Of a DNA stretch of 64,000 nucleotides, positions 23,505 to 35,767 are shown piece by piece. Position 1 is the first letter of the stretch; each line of letters begins with the position of its first letter. Both the position numbers and the translations under genes were made by a program. A model generated the notes under the pieces. It saw only the letters and a program-made list of their open reading frames with translations, was not told where the DNA came from and made no database searches. The stretch is from Tetrastigma voinierianum (lineage: Eukaryota > Streptophyta > Magnoliopsida > Vitales > Vitaceae): the NCBI GenBank assembly GCA_016808115.1, contig JAEQBH010004104.1:372001-436000 (forward strand), given 5' to 3'.

Positions 23505-24442
23505 GGGCCGGTTTAATCTGTTTTTGTATGCGGCACCTTCGCAGCTTTTTTAAGCAAACTTTTATTAAAAAAGTTTTTCTAGGAATCCAAAAAAATGATT
23601 TTATAAAAGTTTTTTGTAATATGTCACATACATATAAAAACGTTTTTATATCATTAAAATTACCAAAAATGACATTTAATATTTAATTATAAAATAGGAT
23701 ATCATATTAAATAATTTTTTTTATTACAAACGAATATAAATACATATAAAATTTAAATTAATAAAACCTAAATCAACTATTTGTATGATTATAAAAAATT
23801 TAAAAATATTTACAAAAATAAGTGAATTAATGAATAAACATATAAATATTTGTATTAATAAAAACCTAAAATAATTATTTTTACAATTATAAAAATATTT
23901 GAACTAATGAATAAACATACATAAACATTTATATTAATAAAAACCTAAAATAATTATTCATATGATTATAAAAATATTTGAATTAATAAATTAACATGTA
24001 AAAATTTGTATTAATAAAAACTTAAAATAATTATTTTTATAAAATAATATTTGAATGATTATAAAAAAATTTTAAAATATTTGAATCATTTGAATTTTTA
24101 AAGTATATCATATTATTTTACTACATTATATTAAAAAGTTATTAGTTTTAAAAAAAATGTATATCATATTATCCGGATGTTTAAATAAAATAAATAGATG
24201 TTTTAAAGAAAAATATATATATATTTAAGGATAAACAAATAGGTATTTTAGGATTATCCAAAAACTTTTAAAGTGTTTTAAAAAAAACAACTTTCAACTG
24301 CTTCTCAAAAAAAAAAAAAAACTCCAAAATGTTTTTTTGAGCTTTTAAAAACATTTTTGAAAATACTACAAAACGCATTTTTTTTGTCCTAAAAACATTA
24401 AAAGTGTTTTTAGGTGTAGAAAGCAGTAGTGAGATAGGCCCA
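23505..24442. mobile_element. MITE-like element with GGGCC ends
   Basis: Left end GGGCCGGTTTAATCTG; right end, read inward on the other strand, GGGCCTATCTCACTACTGC. The interior is very AT-rich with diverged internal repeats (ATATTTATATTAATAAAAACC-like words at 23850, 23925, 24000). The ends resemble hAT-type MITEs of plants that start GGGCC. No clear 8-bp target duplication. No protein. Confidence 0.45.
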
Positions 24443-24481
24443 TTCTCCAGCGGGGCGAATATACCATATATATATATATAT

Positions 24482-26419
24482 TAGGCACGTCAAAGAACCA
24501 ACACGACGCGATTAGCGAAACACGATTAAGCTGACTAAGCGGGTTTGGGTGAGACCTAAACGGGTTTTGGGTGATAAGCAAAGATTCGGCAGGTTGCAGC
24601 GTTTAATAAACGAGTCGTGTTCAGGTGAGACATGCTAATCTAGTTTATAACAGTTTACGGATTTAAATAAAATTAATAAATTAATATGATTTGTAATATG
24701 ATTGTTGGTGGAATTTGGATACTTTAAGTTTGAATATTTAGATTAGTAAAAGGGTGGCTCATCCCGAGAAAATGGGGAAGGGGTCTCCCTCTCTCCCAGC
24801 AATGGGTTTCGTCGATAACCACATGGTTGATCTGCCTTTTCAAAGAGATCTTGGTTTGAATGGTGGGTTCATAGCACCATGAGGATTTCTGGCGGTTGAA
24901 GGGATTCCTTTGGGAGTCACTCAGTTGGTCCGGCGACCACCTTTCCTCAGTGGTTCACTACTAAGGTGCGTGTTCGGTCTGGGTGGGAACCCCTGTTGGA
25001 TCAGTCATATTCTCCCGATCATGTCGACCCGGTAGAGCCGGCGGTAGGGGATCGCGTCGGTCAGGCCATTGGTGGGAAGCGGTGAAGAGATCCCGCGCGT
25101 GGCCCCGGCGGTGGTGGCGATCACCGGACGATATTGGGATTGGGTGCTCCAGATCCAGCCGCTGATGTGGGAAAAGGCATCAATGGAGGATCCGCGCGGG
25201 AAAGCGTAGCCTACGGATCTACGGATCTCGATCATGGATCTCGACCACGAGTTGCGGGTGCGTTGATGCCGGCGGTAGATCTCAGCTAGATCTGGATCTA
25301 CGGGTAGCGTCGTTCTGTGAAGTAAGCGACCGGCCGGGCCCGGTTGATTGTAGCCGGCGGAAGCGAGATGGTGCGAATAAGCGTCGATCACCGGTACAGT
25401 GCGGTCGTGGCCGCGAGGCTGGTGTGGTGCCGTTTTAAGGACCCATTTCTTGTAGCGTCAGTGAGGGCCCGATCTCTGCAGCATCGAATCAATCGAAGCG
25501 AGGCTGGATGATAACTGGCTGCCGAGATGTCCAGGTTGGGCGGCGCCGTAATTGGGATTGGAAGCGGTTGATGGGTATGGCAATTACAATCGGTTTCTAT
25601 TTCGGTATCGATGGCGAGGGTTCAGGGGTGTGTGTTAGCGTAGATGTGGTGAAATGCCAGATGGTTTTGGGCTTTCGTAGTGAAGAACGCTAGGATAAAG
25701 GGGTTCAGGAAGGGTCTTGTCGCCGTTGTTTCCTTCGTTATGGTATTATTATCCACTGGTTTGTCCACAATGGGTTCACATTGCGCTGCGTATTCTGCCA
25801 GGCCGCTCCACGGCTCGCTTGGCAAATGCATTGACCGGCAAACTGGCCAATTTCTTGGGCCGGTGTGGAGGATCTCAAGGTCATTTTTTCGGGCGCTGAT
25901 GTGTTAGCGCCGGCGGTGGTGAATTGCGCCAAAGGTTGGCTCGCTTTCTCAGATGGTTCTTTGATCGCTTGTCGGGTCATTCTTTGGAAATAAATTTACT
26001 TATCCAAAAAAAAAAAAATTAGATTGTAATTGTGACTTTATTATATAGTGGTGTGGTATGAATGATTTTCTAAATATTACATTTTTTGTAAGTTACTTGT
26101 TAGTTTTATGAAGTTAACATTTTTAAATAAACATGTAATGGTTAAACGGGTGGTTTATCGTGTTAAATGGGTCAAACGGGTGGTAAATGTAAATGGGTCA
26201 ATGAGTGATTTATCGTGTTAACCCGACCCAACCCAACCCAACCCGTTTAAAATTAGACGGGTTAAACGAGTCGTGTCGTGGTTATCCGCTTATTAACCCG
26301 CTCGTTCGTGTTTCGATTTTTTACCCGCGATTAAACGGTCAGGTACTGCCATATGTTTTCAATTGTCACCCGTTTAACCCGTAACCGTTTAACCTAACCC
26401 AACACGTTTGACACCCCTA
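24482..26419. mobile_element. hAT-like non-autonomous element carrying a retroposed insert
   Basis: The right end inward on the minus strand starts TAGGGGTGTCAAACGTGTTG; the left end starts TAGGCACGTCAAAGAACCAAC, an inverted and diverged copy. Both ends are rich in GGGTTAAACGGGT-type words. Both sides are flanked by ATATATAT, compatible with an 8-bp target duplication but inside a simple repeat on the left. No transposase is encoded. The interior 24750-26018 is a separate insertion. Confidence 0.6.
24750..26018 (+). mobile_element. Poly(A)-tailed retroposed sequence, GC-rich
   Basis: A GC-rich block sharply different from the AT-rich host element. It ends AAATAAATTTACTTATCC plus A13 (26006-26018), like plant L1 3' ends. 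It is flanked by TTAGATTAGTAA (24738-24749) and TTAGATTGTAA (26019-26029), a target-site duplication of 11-12 bp, as made by L1-type retroposition. I do not recognise a protein: the plus-strand frames at 25680-25907 and 25717-25899 and the 128-codon antisense frame at 25391-25005 have no family I know. It may be a 5'-truncated LINE or a processed copy of a transcript. Confidence 0.6.
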
Positions 26420-26669
26420 ATATATATCATGACTCTTCTATCCGCCTTCTTGACGGACTTAACTAACTAATCATGCTCTTCGCACTAGCGGTGAAAGCCC
26501 ATCGCTCAGATACAAAGGGCCGGACACATCAATCGATTGGATCTTTCACACTCACTCACGCCCGGAGACAAAGCGACTCCAACTCATGCCACGCGTCACA
26601 TGTCAAGGCCCGACGACATGACACATCGCGCACCGTTATAAATCTCGGAGCCTTTTGTCACACAAGATA
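26420..26669. other. Spacer, no gene
   Basis: A short open frame at 26473-26688 has His/Ser/Arg-rich composition and no known motif. Confidence 0.4.
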
Positions 26670-26900
26670 TTTCAATAAAAATATATAATTTATTTTAGGT
26701 TTCAAAAAAATAATTAAAATAATGTGTTTGATCACGTTGGAAGCAAGTTAGTATTGACCATCGTCAGGGGACATTACTTTGAAAATTTTTAAGCTTTAAT
26801 ACGGCCGCTCACAACGCACTCCGCCATTGAACTCAATTAATTTGCCAAAAGCTGTCGTCCACAACAATGGCCATATTTTTGTGCTTATTACAAAGGTCGT
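26670..26900. repeat. Left terminal inverted repeat of MULE 1
   Basis: Inverted relative to 35480-35767, sharing the TTTTAGGTTT block, the GGAAGCAAGTT block and the AATTAATTTGCCAAA block. The outer limit is set only approximately. Confidence 0.6.
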
Positions 26901-27767
26901 CGTTCACAACAATGACCATTAAACTTAATTAAATTTAATTTTAATGTTATTTTTGTGATTATTATAAAAACTGTTATCATTAACCCATACATTCGCTCAT
27001 GTTTGAACCCATATATTATAACGATTCACCAATCATATAAGAAATTATTTGAATTCAAAGAAAAAATATTTATTTGTAAATAATCGAATATAAAATTTAT
27101 AAATTTACAACAAAGACACAGCGTAATTAAAATTCAAATGAACCCCAAGTTTAATTTTAAAATTTGGAATCAATTTATTTTTCCTTAAGGATTACATATT
27201 TAATTTTATTATTATTTTTTAATACTGAAACATAGAATTTTGCATTAACCCTCAATTACAACCTCCATGCATAAACCAAATGTTTTTGTTTTGAAAAACC
27301 TGAAGAATATAAAAAAATATTAAATTTAGAGAATACTAAAATTGTGTTTTTTATGAATTCAAAAACCTCTGTCAAAGGATAAATTTAAAGAGTGCTAAAA
27401 TTGTATTTTTTGTGTTTTTAAAATTGTTATTAATAATAGTTTGAAAATAGGGAGGCCTAAATCTAATTTTCTTTTTTTTTTTTTTTTTTATTGCATGCAT
27501 TGTGAAAAAATGGAAAATTTTATAATACTTACAATTTAAAATTATTTTTATAAAAAGTTGTGAATGTATAAAATAAAACCCTAGATGGCGCCTCACGCAT
27601 AATCATGCATAATCTCCAAAAAACATTGTATATACCAAATCATGCATATACCAAAACATTTAAATATATTAAAACATTTAAATATATTAAAACATTTTAT
27701 ACAAATTTTCATATATAAAAATAATTACATGTATCAATGAGTCCCCGCTAAGATGGCGCGCCATTTC

Positions 27768-28180
27768 TTAGATCTGCGCTAGAATAAATGAAATTACTGG
27801 GCAATAGGTCCTGTGAATCGAGACGGCCGATGGATGAGGTAACCTGATGGATGAAATAGTCGGCGTGGCCATCGCCGAGTAATGAGGTCGCCAACTGGAA
27901 GCTCCAATACCCCACTCGTGTAAAAGGTCAAGGATGAAAGCATCCATGGGAAGCAATGTAATGGATGGTAAAGGATATGACGACAATGTGTGATATCTGC
28001 ATCGCCATGGACGCCGCGACACCTGGATAAGGTACAAACGCAAGTGCGCGGAGTATGGAAGCGATGTGTAAGTGTGTGGGGGCAGGAAGATGATGTGTCA
28101 CGTGGGTATGGAAGGTGATGTGCAAGTGTGTGCTCGGGTGAGGGGTAAGTATGGGAGGGCATCGGGCGGCATGCTTCCAC
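27768..28180 (-). pseudogene. 3'-terminal reading frame of MULE 1, unknown
   Basis: Two overlapping minus-strand frames cover this stretch: 28043-27768 (91 codons) and 28180-27794 (128 codons, His/Pro/Thr-rich). The sequence of 27785-28030 is also present in the second MULE at 40785-41060 in inverse orientation, so it belongs to the element rather than the flank. The first frame includes HEWGIGASSWRPHYS, which has a counterpart YEWGRRSWRPRT in the other copy; conservation of this frame across copies suggests it was the true coding frame. It may be the C-terminal tail of the PMD protein. No domain recognised. Confidence 0.4.
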
Positions 28181-28899
28181 TAAGTGTACTTGTGACTTGT
28201 CACCGCCCGATCATGACCCGCCCACCATCTCGAAAGCACGACTTCTGAATCAACTCCCTCCCTCTCCCACTCTACAAATGGGCTACACGTGCCGGGAAGC
28301 GATGACACCTGAGGTCTAATCGATGGTCCATGTGGATGTCGGAGCCTTCCCGAGCGCATTCAGCGATGCGGGACGTCTTCTCCGACCTGTGTAACACCGA
28401 CGGCAATATGATGTATACGCATTAAACGCACCGGATAAAGAAACGAGAAATCACTATGTCACCATGGCTGATCCGAGTTAACCAAAGAAAGAATTATAAT
28501 TACATAATCTATCGATTAAAATTAGGTAAAATATTTTAGAAAACACATAATTTAACTTACCAAAACATGAGTACTACCGGCTGTAGTATGGAACCTCATA
28601 TCATCCTTCACGAATGGTGGTGGCCATAAAACTGCGTGTAATACACTGATACTCATCGCGATAAGGATTCATGGAAGTCCATCAAACTCCACCATGGGTG
28701 AAGTTGATGATCCTAGCCGATCGCGTATTCCATAATGCTATGTACGGAGCATGATACATCACCCAATCGCAAGTGCAGGTCGCCCACGCGCATCCACTCT
28801 ATACCGCCGGGTCGTAAGAGCAAGCCTGAGAATCTCCCGATGCGTACCCCAACTAGCGTTAAGACTCGCCTGACGAAGTGCTATCTAACAATCTCGAAA

Positions 28900-30520
28900 C
28901 ATATGAGCTGGTGACATCGCCCGCGTATCTCCCGATGAGCTGCTGCATATGGAAGCTAATCAAGTAACTCTCCCACGAACGGCCGCTATGAGACTCTACA
29001 TGTGAACACTGATGTCAATAAATTTTACTGAATATGAATGAAATTAATATAGAACCATACGAACCATATACTTTTACATATACCATTACATTGAGTCATG
29101 CATCTAACTGATCTCGATATAGGAGGAGTACACCGGATGGGTTACACACCCGTGTCAAAGGTACTCTCCACCTACACCCGAATGAAAGAGCTAGCTCTAC
29201 CTCTGGCTCTACCTTTGGCTCAATTGTAGGTTGAGCTGGTAATCCATCATAGACAGCCTCGGGTAGGTCTCCATCCCCTACATCGGCATCGGCATCGGCA
29301 TTGTGTAAGGCATGAGCGGGTGGTGGTCTTTGGATCTGCGATATTGGTTCTTGAATCAGTTGACAGACGTGAAGTCTTTCCCGAAGACCATAGGCGGGTC
29401 ACAAAATAAACATAAGTTGGTCCCCAAAAAAATGAGGCTTTTATATTGCTTTAGAAAAAATAATATAAATCATGTCCCGCCTGAGACCAGCAGTTGCGAA
29501 AATCGGGCGGGGGGAATCTCTTTGTGCGGGAGCTCTTACGAGAATACAACTTTGTCTGAAGCACGCCCAGCATGGCTCCCAATCATACAATGAGCTCTAC
29601 TTAGGTCCCGATTATGAGTAATAATTAGCACAATCGGGCCAATTCATCCATACACAACAACATACATTCGAAGTTATTACGCTGTGTATGAGTGTAATAC
29701 CGTATCTGTAATTTACGATCGGTGGCTCCGGCATAACTCACGATATGTATGTGCTAATCTTGCACCACTGACTATAAGTCCCACGATTATCGTCGAATCT
29801 GCGATAGTGGGAGAAAGCACATGGGAACATTCACACACCCTTCTTATCATGAGCAAGAAGGATCCGTCAGTATTGGAATGAGACCGCATGCACTACGCTA
29901 CAATGTGACATCATGCGCATCGGGTAGAGGGTGGATAGCCCAGGAGCATGTGCCGCGAGGAGATGAGTGGGCCATACGATGGCATCGTGGTGGGGGTGTG
30001 GCCGACGCGACCTCCCGTACGGCCGTAGCCACATCGAACACATAGGTGCCGGTGGTGTTGGTAGTGGATCTGAGGCCCAGATGATGGCAACATCCTGTAA
30101 GGTTATCGTCATCTCCTCTACTGGCACATGAAACGTGTGTGTCTCGGGCCACCATCTCTCGACGAGAGAGGTGATAAGTGGCCAATAGATCATGATGTGG
30201 CCCAAGCGGTTTATCACGAAGTAAATCAAGCGTTGATCACGTGGCAGGCGAATGCGTATATCCATCCTCAGCATAGTCGTAGAAGGCTCGTATGCTATCG
30301 AGGGGCGGAATTAGTTCCTGAAGGCATGTGGCAAGCGACCAATTTTAAAATTGGTTATATATAAATTACATGTTACAACTGTTAATAGTAATTGATAATT
30401 AACAAAATATGTACATGCTCTGTATTTACTAAGTGTGATCTGTGTCTGTCTTGACAAATGTATCCGAAGGATCTGCATCATGAATCCCCACAGCGCCCGT
30501 ATCTATAAGATGCATAACAA
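28900..30520 (-). pseudogene. Plant mobile domain (PMD) protein gene, broken
   Basis: The 135-codon frame at 30274-29867 reads FVINRLGHIMIYWPLITSLV then ERWWPETHTFHVPVEEMTIT and LQDVAIIWAS. This is the diagnostic start of the plant mobile domain (PF10536): the ITALVERWRPETHTFHLP segment and TLQDVA-LWGLP segment. The following 29860-29700 gives a decayed later part of the domain (GTYSQWCKI, resembling the YSWGSA-L-YLYR block). 30520-30440 may be an upstream exon. PMD occurs in host silencing factors (MAIL1/MAIN) and as passenger in MULE and gypsy transposons. Here it sits just downstream of the transposase on the same strand and inside the MULE ends. Frameshifts are present; the second MULE lacks it. 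Confidence 0.65.
29400..29665. repeat. Segment shared with the transposase 5' region
   Basis: TTTGTGCGGGAGCTC...CACGCCCAGCATGGCTC and the CAACAACATACA end correspond to 33395-33530 (TTTGTGCGAGGCTAC...CACGCCAACATGGCTC, CAACAACATACA). It could be a small insertion present twice, or a duplicated 5' region. Confidence 0.4.
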
Positions 30521-30739
30521 ATCGAATAATTGTCAAATATGGTTGTGATATTAATTCACATTCTTGATGATTTACAATACACACGTATAATAATAATGTC
30601 TAATTTAATAGAATAAGTCTTATACAAAACAACAACAAAGAGTCGAGGGTACCAAATTCTGAGAAATACACATTTGTACATAGTCTTACTCTGAAAACAA
30701 CTAAGGTGAGGCCTCATTTACAAACAAAAAAACAAATTG

Positions 30740-33248
30740 TCTTATTTCACATCTATCATTGAACTTGATTTCTATTCTTACAAGACCGTCGATTGTGACC
30801 CATTTGTTTATACAACCCACATTTTATCGTGGTTTTCCCCTCCCTAACGTCCATTTCATTATGCAACCGGGTTGATTTAGGATGGCCACTAGTTTGCAGT
30901 TTCATTAACTCAAGAGTTACAATCGTAGGACCATCATAAAGATGTCACTCATCTTCATTGAATATGGGATAAAACAAGCTTGCCCAAGTGTCATAGTACG
31001 ATTGCGTAGTGTAGTAGCCTTGAACAAATAACCGAAAATCAACACATCGATGTTTACATGCTGCTATAATATGGCTACATGGAAATCCATATATCAGTGT
31101 CTTACCACATGTGCATTTCTTGTCATTTAAGTTGAGGTGATGGGTCGACCACTCCTTGACTTGACGTGAAATCGCCGCATGTGATCGCAGAACAATTTCC
31201 ATCGATCCGACAACCACACAACCTTGAATCGAGGCATCGACATATGGAAGTAGGCGCTCATCGGATGCCAATGCATCAAACACCTTGTTCCTTAACTACT
31301 GACAAAGTAACTATTAAGGCGGAAAATGTCGATGAACTAATGCGGTGAGTGGTAAACTCTGAGCTCCTTTAAAACCTTTGTTAAATCCCTCGACATGTTG
31401 GTTGTCATTATCCCATATCTTGACCTCCGTCATGTGAAAGCTGCCGCGAAGAGATGCGCCTCACAAGCATTGTTTAACGCTTCAAAATTAATTCTCCCGA
31501 TTGTAGCCATATGCTTATTCATGCTGCGTGTTGTCTAGCAGTGCTGCGCATACGAAATTCTTGAGTTTATCTTTGAGCGGGTCATAAAATTGTTTGCGAG
31601 ATGGCGCATGCAAATCCACAGCTGATATATGGTGCATCGACGAAGATGAGGATCGCTACGTTCTTTGCCATAATACTGGATATCTGTCGGATATAACCTG
31701 AGTACAATCAGTTGAGTTACTCACATTTACGATACATGCAGAACCATCCTCATTTATCGATATTCGTATACGTATTAGAAAATGCGATAGAAACAACTGA
31801 TTATTTCCGTCACATCTCATAGCAATCAACAATGTCCCTTTATACTTCCCATACAAATGTGTACCATCAATACTCAATACCGGACGACAACTTGCGAACC
31901 CTTTAATAGATGCCTTGAATGACCAGAACACGCGTTGAAATGTCTCATTGTTTGGCACACTATTGTCGATGGTTTTCCAAATGACAACACATCCAGGATT
32001 TGCTTGTTCTATGGCCCGAACAAACGTGGAGACTCGTATATGGCGAGAAAAATCACGAATAAGTGTCTATATGTCTTATGCTTTCCATCAGAGGCTTTTT
32101 ATATGAAATTTCATATCACATTTCTCCCATCTGATTGCTTGAATAGCGTGAGACAAAGTATGAATTGTGCCTTAATTATTATGTATGAAGCGCTGACCAA
32201 GTTTGAGTCCAATTGATGATGGTCTCGATTCAAACAAAGATTTACACAAGTATGCGGCCCTTTATATTTGTTGATCACAAATAAGCAAGTATCTTTCACA
32301 ATCATGGCACACAGCTTCTATTGACATTGACATTCTTCGGCCTTCTCACATCTTAAAACGAACAATTTTTTGAGAAACATACAATGAGCTCTTGGTGTGC
32401 TTTCACCAATTGAGTAAATCTTTGCGGCCTTTGCAAATCGGATTTAAATTAAAAAACTTGCCCGATACAAATTCTCGCTGAATACACGATAGTCTCTTGC
32501 GCCCATAGAGTCCCGACCACTTGAAATAACAATATCATGTTTTCAGCATGTTGGCTCTGGAGTGTTGGTGGTAGGTGAAAATGAATAAGGGATGATGACT
32601 CATCACGGTCCTCATCATCGAGATCCGATACATCCGCAAAGATAATGTATGCGCAGACAAATATCCCTTTCTCATTCTCCAACGATTTGTGATGCGGAAT
32701 GATGATACATGTCCTCGGCAGACATGTAAGTCTTCATCATATTCATCATCAACGTCTTCATCGGATTCATCATTACCTTCTTCATAAGCGCGAGCATATC
32801 ATCTCCATATGCGCCCGATATCTAGTCTTGGACGTACTAGGCCTGACCGTAGTCGATTTACGCAATATTCTCATTTTACGCAGCACCCATAAATTGATTC
32901 GACATTAGGTTTGTTCGAGCGACCTCAATAAGCAATTCAATTTCCTGATAAGCGGTTGTGTTTAACCATGTTCAACATTCGGTGCATAGTACTGTCATTC
33001 CATATTGGAAAATGTTGGAACCTATTTCCACTTTTTAGATGATACTTACAATTGAGGACTAATTTGAACTTCTGTTTGTCAATAGTTGTGCTTGAAAATA
33101 TGATATCACCCAATTGTTCGAGCGTGCGGTCGGTAGGTATATCGAAAGCCGCGATAAAAGCTTTGTTCCTAACATATTTAACATATGTTTCAGTCCTCGA
33201 TATATCTCCATTGTAATAATATATTACGGGAATAGAAGAAACAGACAT
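30740..33248 (-). pseudogene. MURA-like transposase of MULE 1, broken
   Basis: Domains in order on the minus strand. 33248-32937: N-terminal PB1-like module beginning MSVSSIPVIYYYNGD, with KQKFKLVLNCKYHLKSGN. 32900-32449: acidic linker with a DLDDEDRDESSS run. 32520-32110: MuDR DNA-binding region, with DTCLFVINKYKGPHTC and NRDHHQLDSN. 31958-31656: MULE catalytic domain (PF10551) with the first catalytic Asp in VLSIDGTHLYGKYKGT. 31140-31070: SWIM zinc finger C-C-C-H in CTCGKTLIYGFPCSHIIAAC. 30930-30740: basic tail with a zinc-knuckle-like segment. Frame breaks at 32936, 32448 and 31655-31290 disable it. Transposase of this type would bind the terminal repeats and move the element. Nearly identical domains lie in the other arm. 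Confidence 0.75.
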
Positions 33249-33429
33249 AATTGACCTGTTAAAAATGAAGTAAAAAAAATTAAATAATATGAGAGATTAT
33301 TATCCTTAGTACCTTGTTTAGAGATTAAATGGCTGATCGTGTCTAATTCAGGGACCCGTGATTTAACGAAAAATATAGGATAGAGTCTCCTTTGTGCGAG
33401 GCTACCCAGCTCTAAGTGTACTAAAAACA

Positions 33430-35480
33430 CGCCAACATGGCTCTGATATCATCTGATGACCTCAATGGGTCCAAATTTGAGTTAAAGTGGCCTAATCGGG
33501 TCCATTCTTCTATAATCAACAACAACAACATACAGTCTTCCTACTTCCCCATTCCCTTTTCTTATATAATAGAAAGCTAAATTCTTGGTTTAGGAGTTTA
33601 CACAAACTAGGGCCATTGATCTTTGAAAAACTTAGGACTTATTTCTTGTATGAACTTGGTTTAGGTCCAAATTTCTATTCTAACTAAGCCGGGATTGCCC
33701 ATATTTTCGGTTTTATGGAACAATGCTTTTACATGGCAATCTTCCATATTCCTTGGCATTAAAATAACATGGGTTAGGTAGAGTCATTTTGTGTAGCAAA
33801 AGGAAGTGGTTAATTTGTTCAAATAAACTTAAGCAACCCAAAATTACCTATGCGACGTATTTTTGTGTTCTTAGACCTTTAACTATTTTACCATTATGGA
33901 CTCCACCCAAACCGAAGAAGAATCACATTCGTTTAGAAAGCGAAAACAACACAATATTCTTTAGCGATAAAAGCGTCGTTGAAAACATAAAATATAATTT
34001 TTTTTAAAAGACATATTTTGATGTCAAACAAAAAAAAAATATACATTTTTGAATGCCTTGAAATATGGTTCAAGTGATAAAAGCTAAAAGGGTAGGATAA
34101 GTTTATTGGTGATCCTATAACAGAGTCTGTCCTTATAAGAAGAGAAGAAAGTCCTACAATAATGTTTTTTTTTTAAATAAGTATAGTGCTACAACAATGA
34201 TGTGCAAAGTGAATAGATCTTTTTAAATTTGTCCCAAAAATATGGAGGTTAGCTAGAAATAAAAACTTATAAGAAAACAACAAAACGTTGCTTCTAGAAA
34301 AAATATATAAAAAAAGTAACAATAGCTGAGTTCTCGAAACTATACATTATTTTGCCCCTTAGAAACATATTAGAAATATTAGGAATAGTTTTGAAAATCA
34401 TTTTAAAGTACTTTTAAAAACACTAACAACCAAGCGGATTCTATATCAATATTTGAAGGCCTGCTCTCCCTTTTCAACGAAAGACATTTAATTTCAAAGA
34501 TTATCTTGAAAACAAGGGATCATGCGTCTAGTCATAACATAACTAGTTTACCTCAATTAAGACAAACTATTTTACAATTCCGCAATTAAGTATACCCGCA
34601 AAAAAGTACCATACATTTTATGTGTTGACAACCATATTAGATACTCTGATTTATCTTCATCACAGGAACTCTAAATATAACCCAAGAGATCTTTTAGCTT
34701 AAAATCTTTCTAAAGAGAATGTGAGCGCCACAAGAACTTAACATTGAAACAAGTAACCCATTGGGAATAATTTTGATGTTTGCAAGGAAAATAATTATAA
34801 TCTTTATGGAAGAATCTAAGCGATTCCAAGACAAACCTAACTTTGGCCTAACTTTGAGACTTTGGCGAGACTATATTAATTGTTAAAGACAAAGTCGTAA
34901 TTTCGACCGATCTTAGATAATTGATTTTAAAATTTAAAATTTAAATTTACCTTAGTTCCCGACAAAGCGAAAATTACTTCAAATTTAAAATCATCCCATT
35001 TCTGACTTTTAATTAGATAATTACATTTCTCATCTTTTCCAATAATTTTTACTCTTTCAATTAATTAATTACTTCCCTTATATGGTTCTGTATCCATACA
35101 AATTTTAAAAATTACAGATTGCAAAGAAAACCAAATAAAGAGCATATCACAGTGCATATGAAAAATACCTTGTGAGGAATAAAGTCGGTGGAGAAAACAA
35201 CTTCCAAAGGAAGAACATGTTGATATAGAAAAAGATCGGAACAAAACCACACAAGCCCTAAATGAAACCCTAAATCACACAAGTCCCTTTTCAGTTAAGG
35301 TTAGACAAATCGCAAGAATGGGAGTGGGAACAAACCTCGGAAGGAAATCAGTCACCGGATCGAAGAGTTGTCAATTGGTGGTCGCAAGTGAACCCTTGCC
35401 GTCGTCGAGGGGGGAGCTGCTAGAGGAGGGAGCGGAGTAGGAGGAGAGGAACAAAATGAGGAGAGGAAGAAGAAATCGGG
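33430..35480. other. Non-coding 5' region of MULE 1
   Basis: No gene. It is mirrored in inverse orientation by about 36000-38000; for example, the TCTAGAAGCAACGTTT block at 37150-37175 is the reverse complement of 34285-34305. The GC-richer part at 35280-35470 (GGAGGAGAGGAAC region) mirrors 36060-36200. Confidence 0.6.
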
Positions 35481-35767
35481 GGAAGGGGAAGGAAGGCCCG
35501 TCAAATATGTTTTTTTCAATTGTCGTCGTTGTGGACGACGGCCTCTAGCAATTTAATTAAGGCAATAGCCGTCATCCACAGGCCTTTGGCAAATTAATTA
35601 AGTTCAAAAGTCGTCGTCGATTGAACTTAAAATTTTGCCAAAGGCCATCGTCCACAACAACGGCCAATGCCAACTTGCTTCCGACGTGGCCAAACGCACT
35701 ACTTTGGTCATTTTTTTTAAACCTAAAATGAATTCTGTATTTTTTATTCAAAATAAACTATTCGCAG
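35480..35767. repeat. Right terminal inverted repeat of MULE 1
   Basis: Contains three GTCGTC/GTCGTTGTGGACGA-type words, CGTCCACAACAACGGCC, and the terminal block TTTAAACCTAAAATGAATTC, the inverse of the left end. Confidence 0.6.

Larger units (their letters stand above)
26670..35767 (-). mobile_element. MULE with transposase and PMD gene (left arm of palindrome)
   Basis: Ends carry inverted repeats: the left end inward reads TTATTTTAGGTTTCAAAA, then CACGTTGGAAGCAAGTTAG; the right end inward reads CATTTTAGGTTTAAAA, then CACGTCGGAAGCAAGTTGG. These are followed inward by GTCGTCCACAAC-type words, giving terminal inverted repeats of at least 200 bp, as is usual for Mutator-like elements. The minus strand encodes a MURA-type transposase (33248 to about 30740) and, downstream, a plant mobile domain protein (about 30500 to 28900). 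33430-35480 is non-coding 5' sequence. The whole element is repeated in opposite orientation at 35811-41660. Confidence 0.75.

Noticed and set aside
25005..25391. 128-codon open frame on the minus strand
   Set aside because: Lies antisense to a poly(A)-tailed retroposed block, GC-rich DNA yields long chance frames, and no motif is visible.
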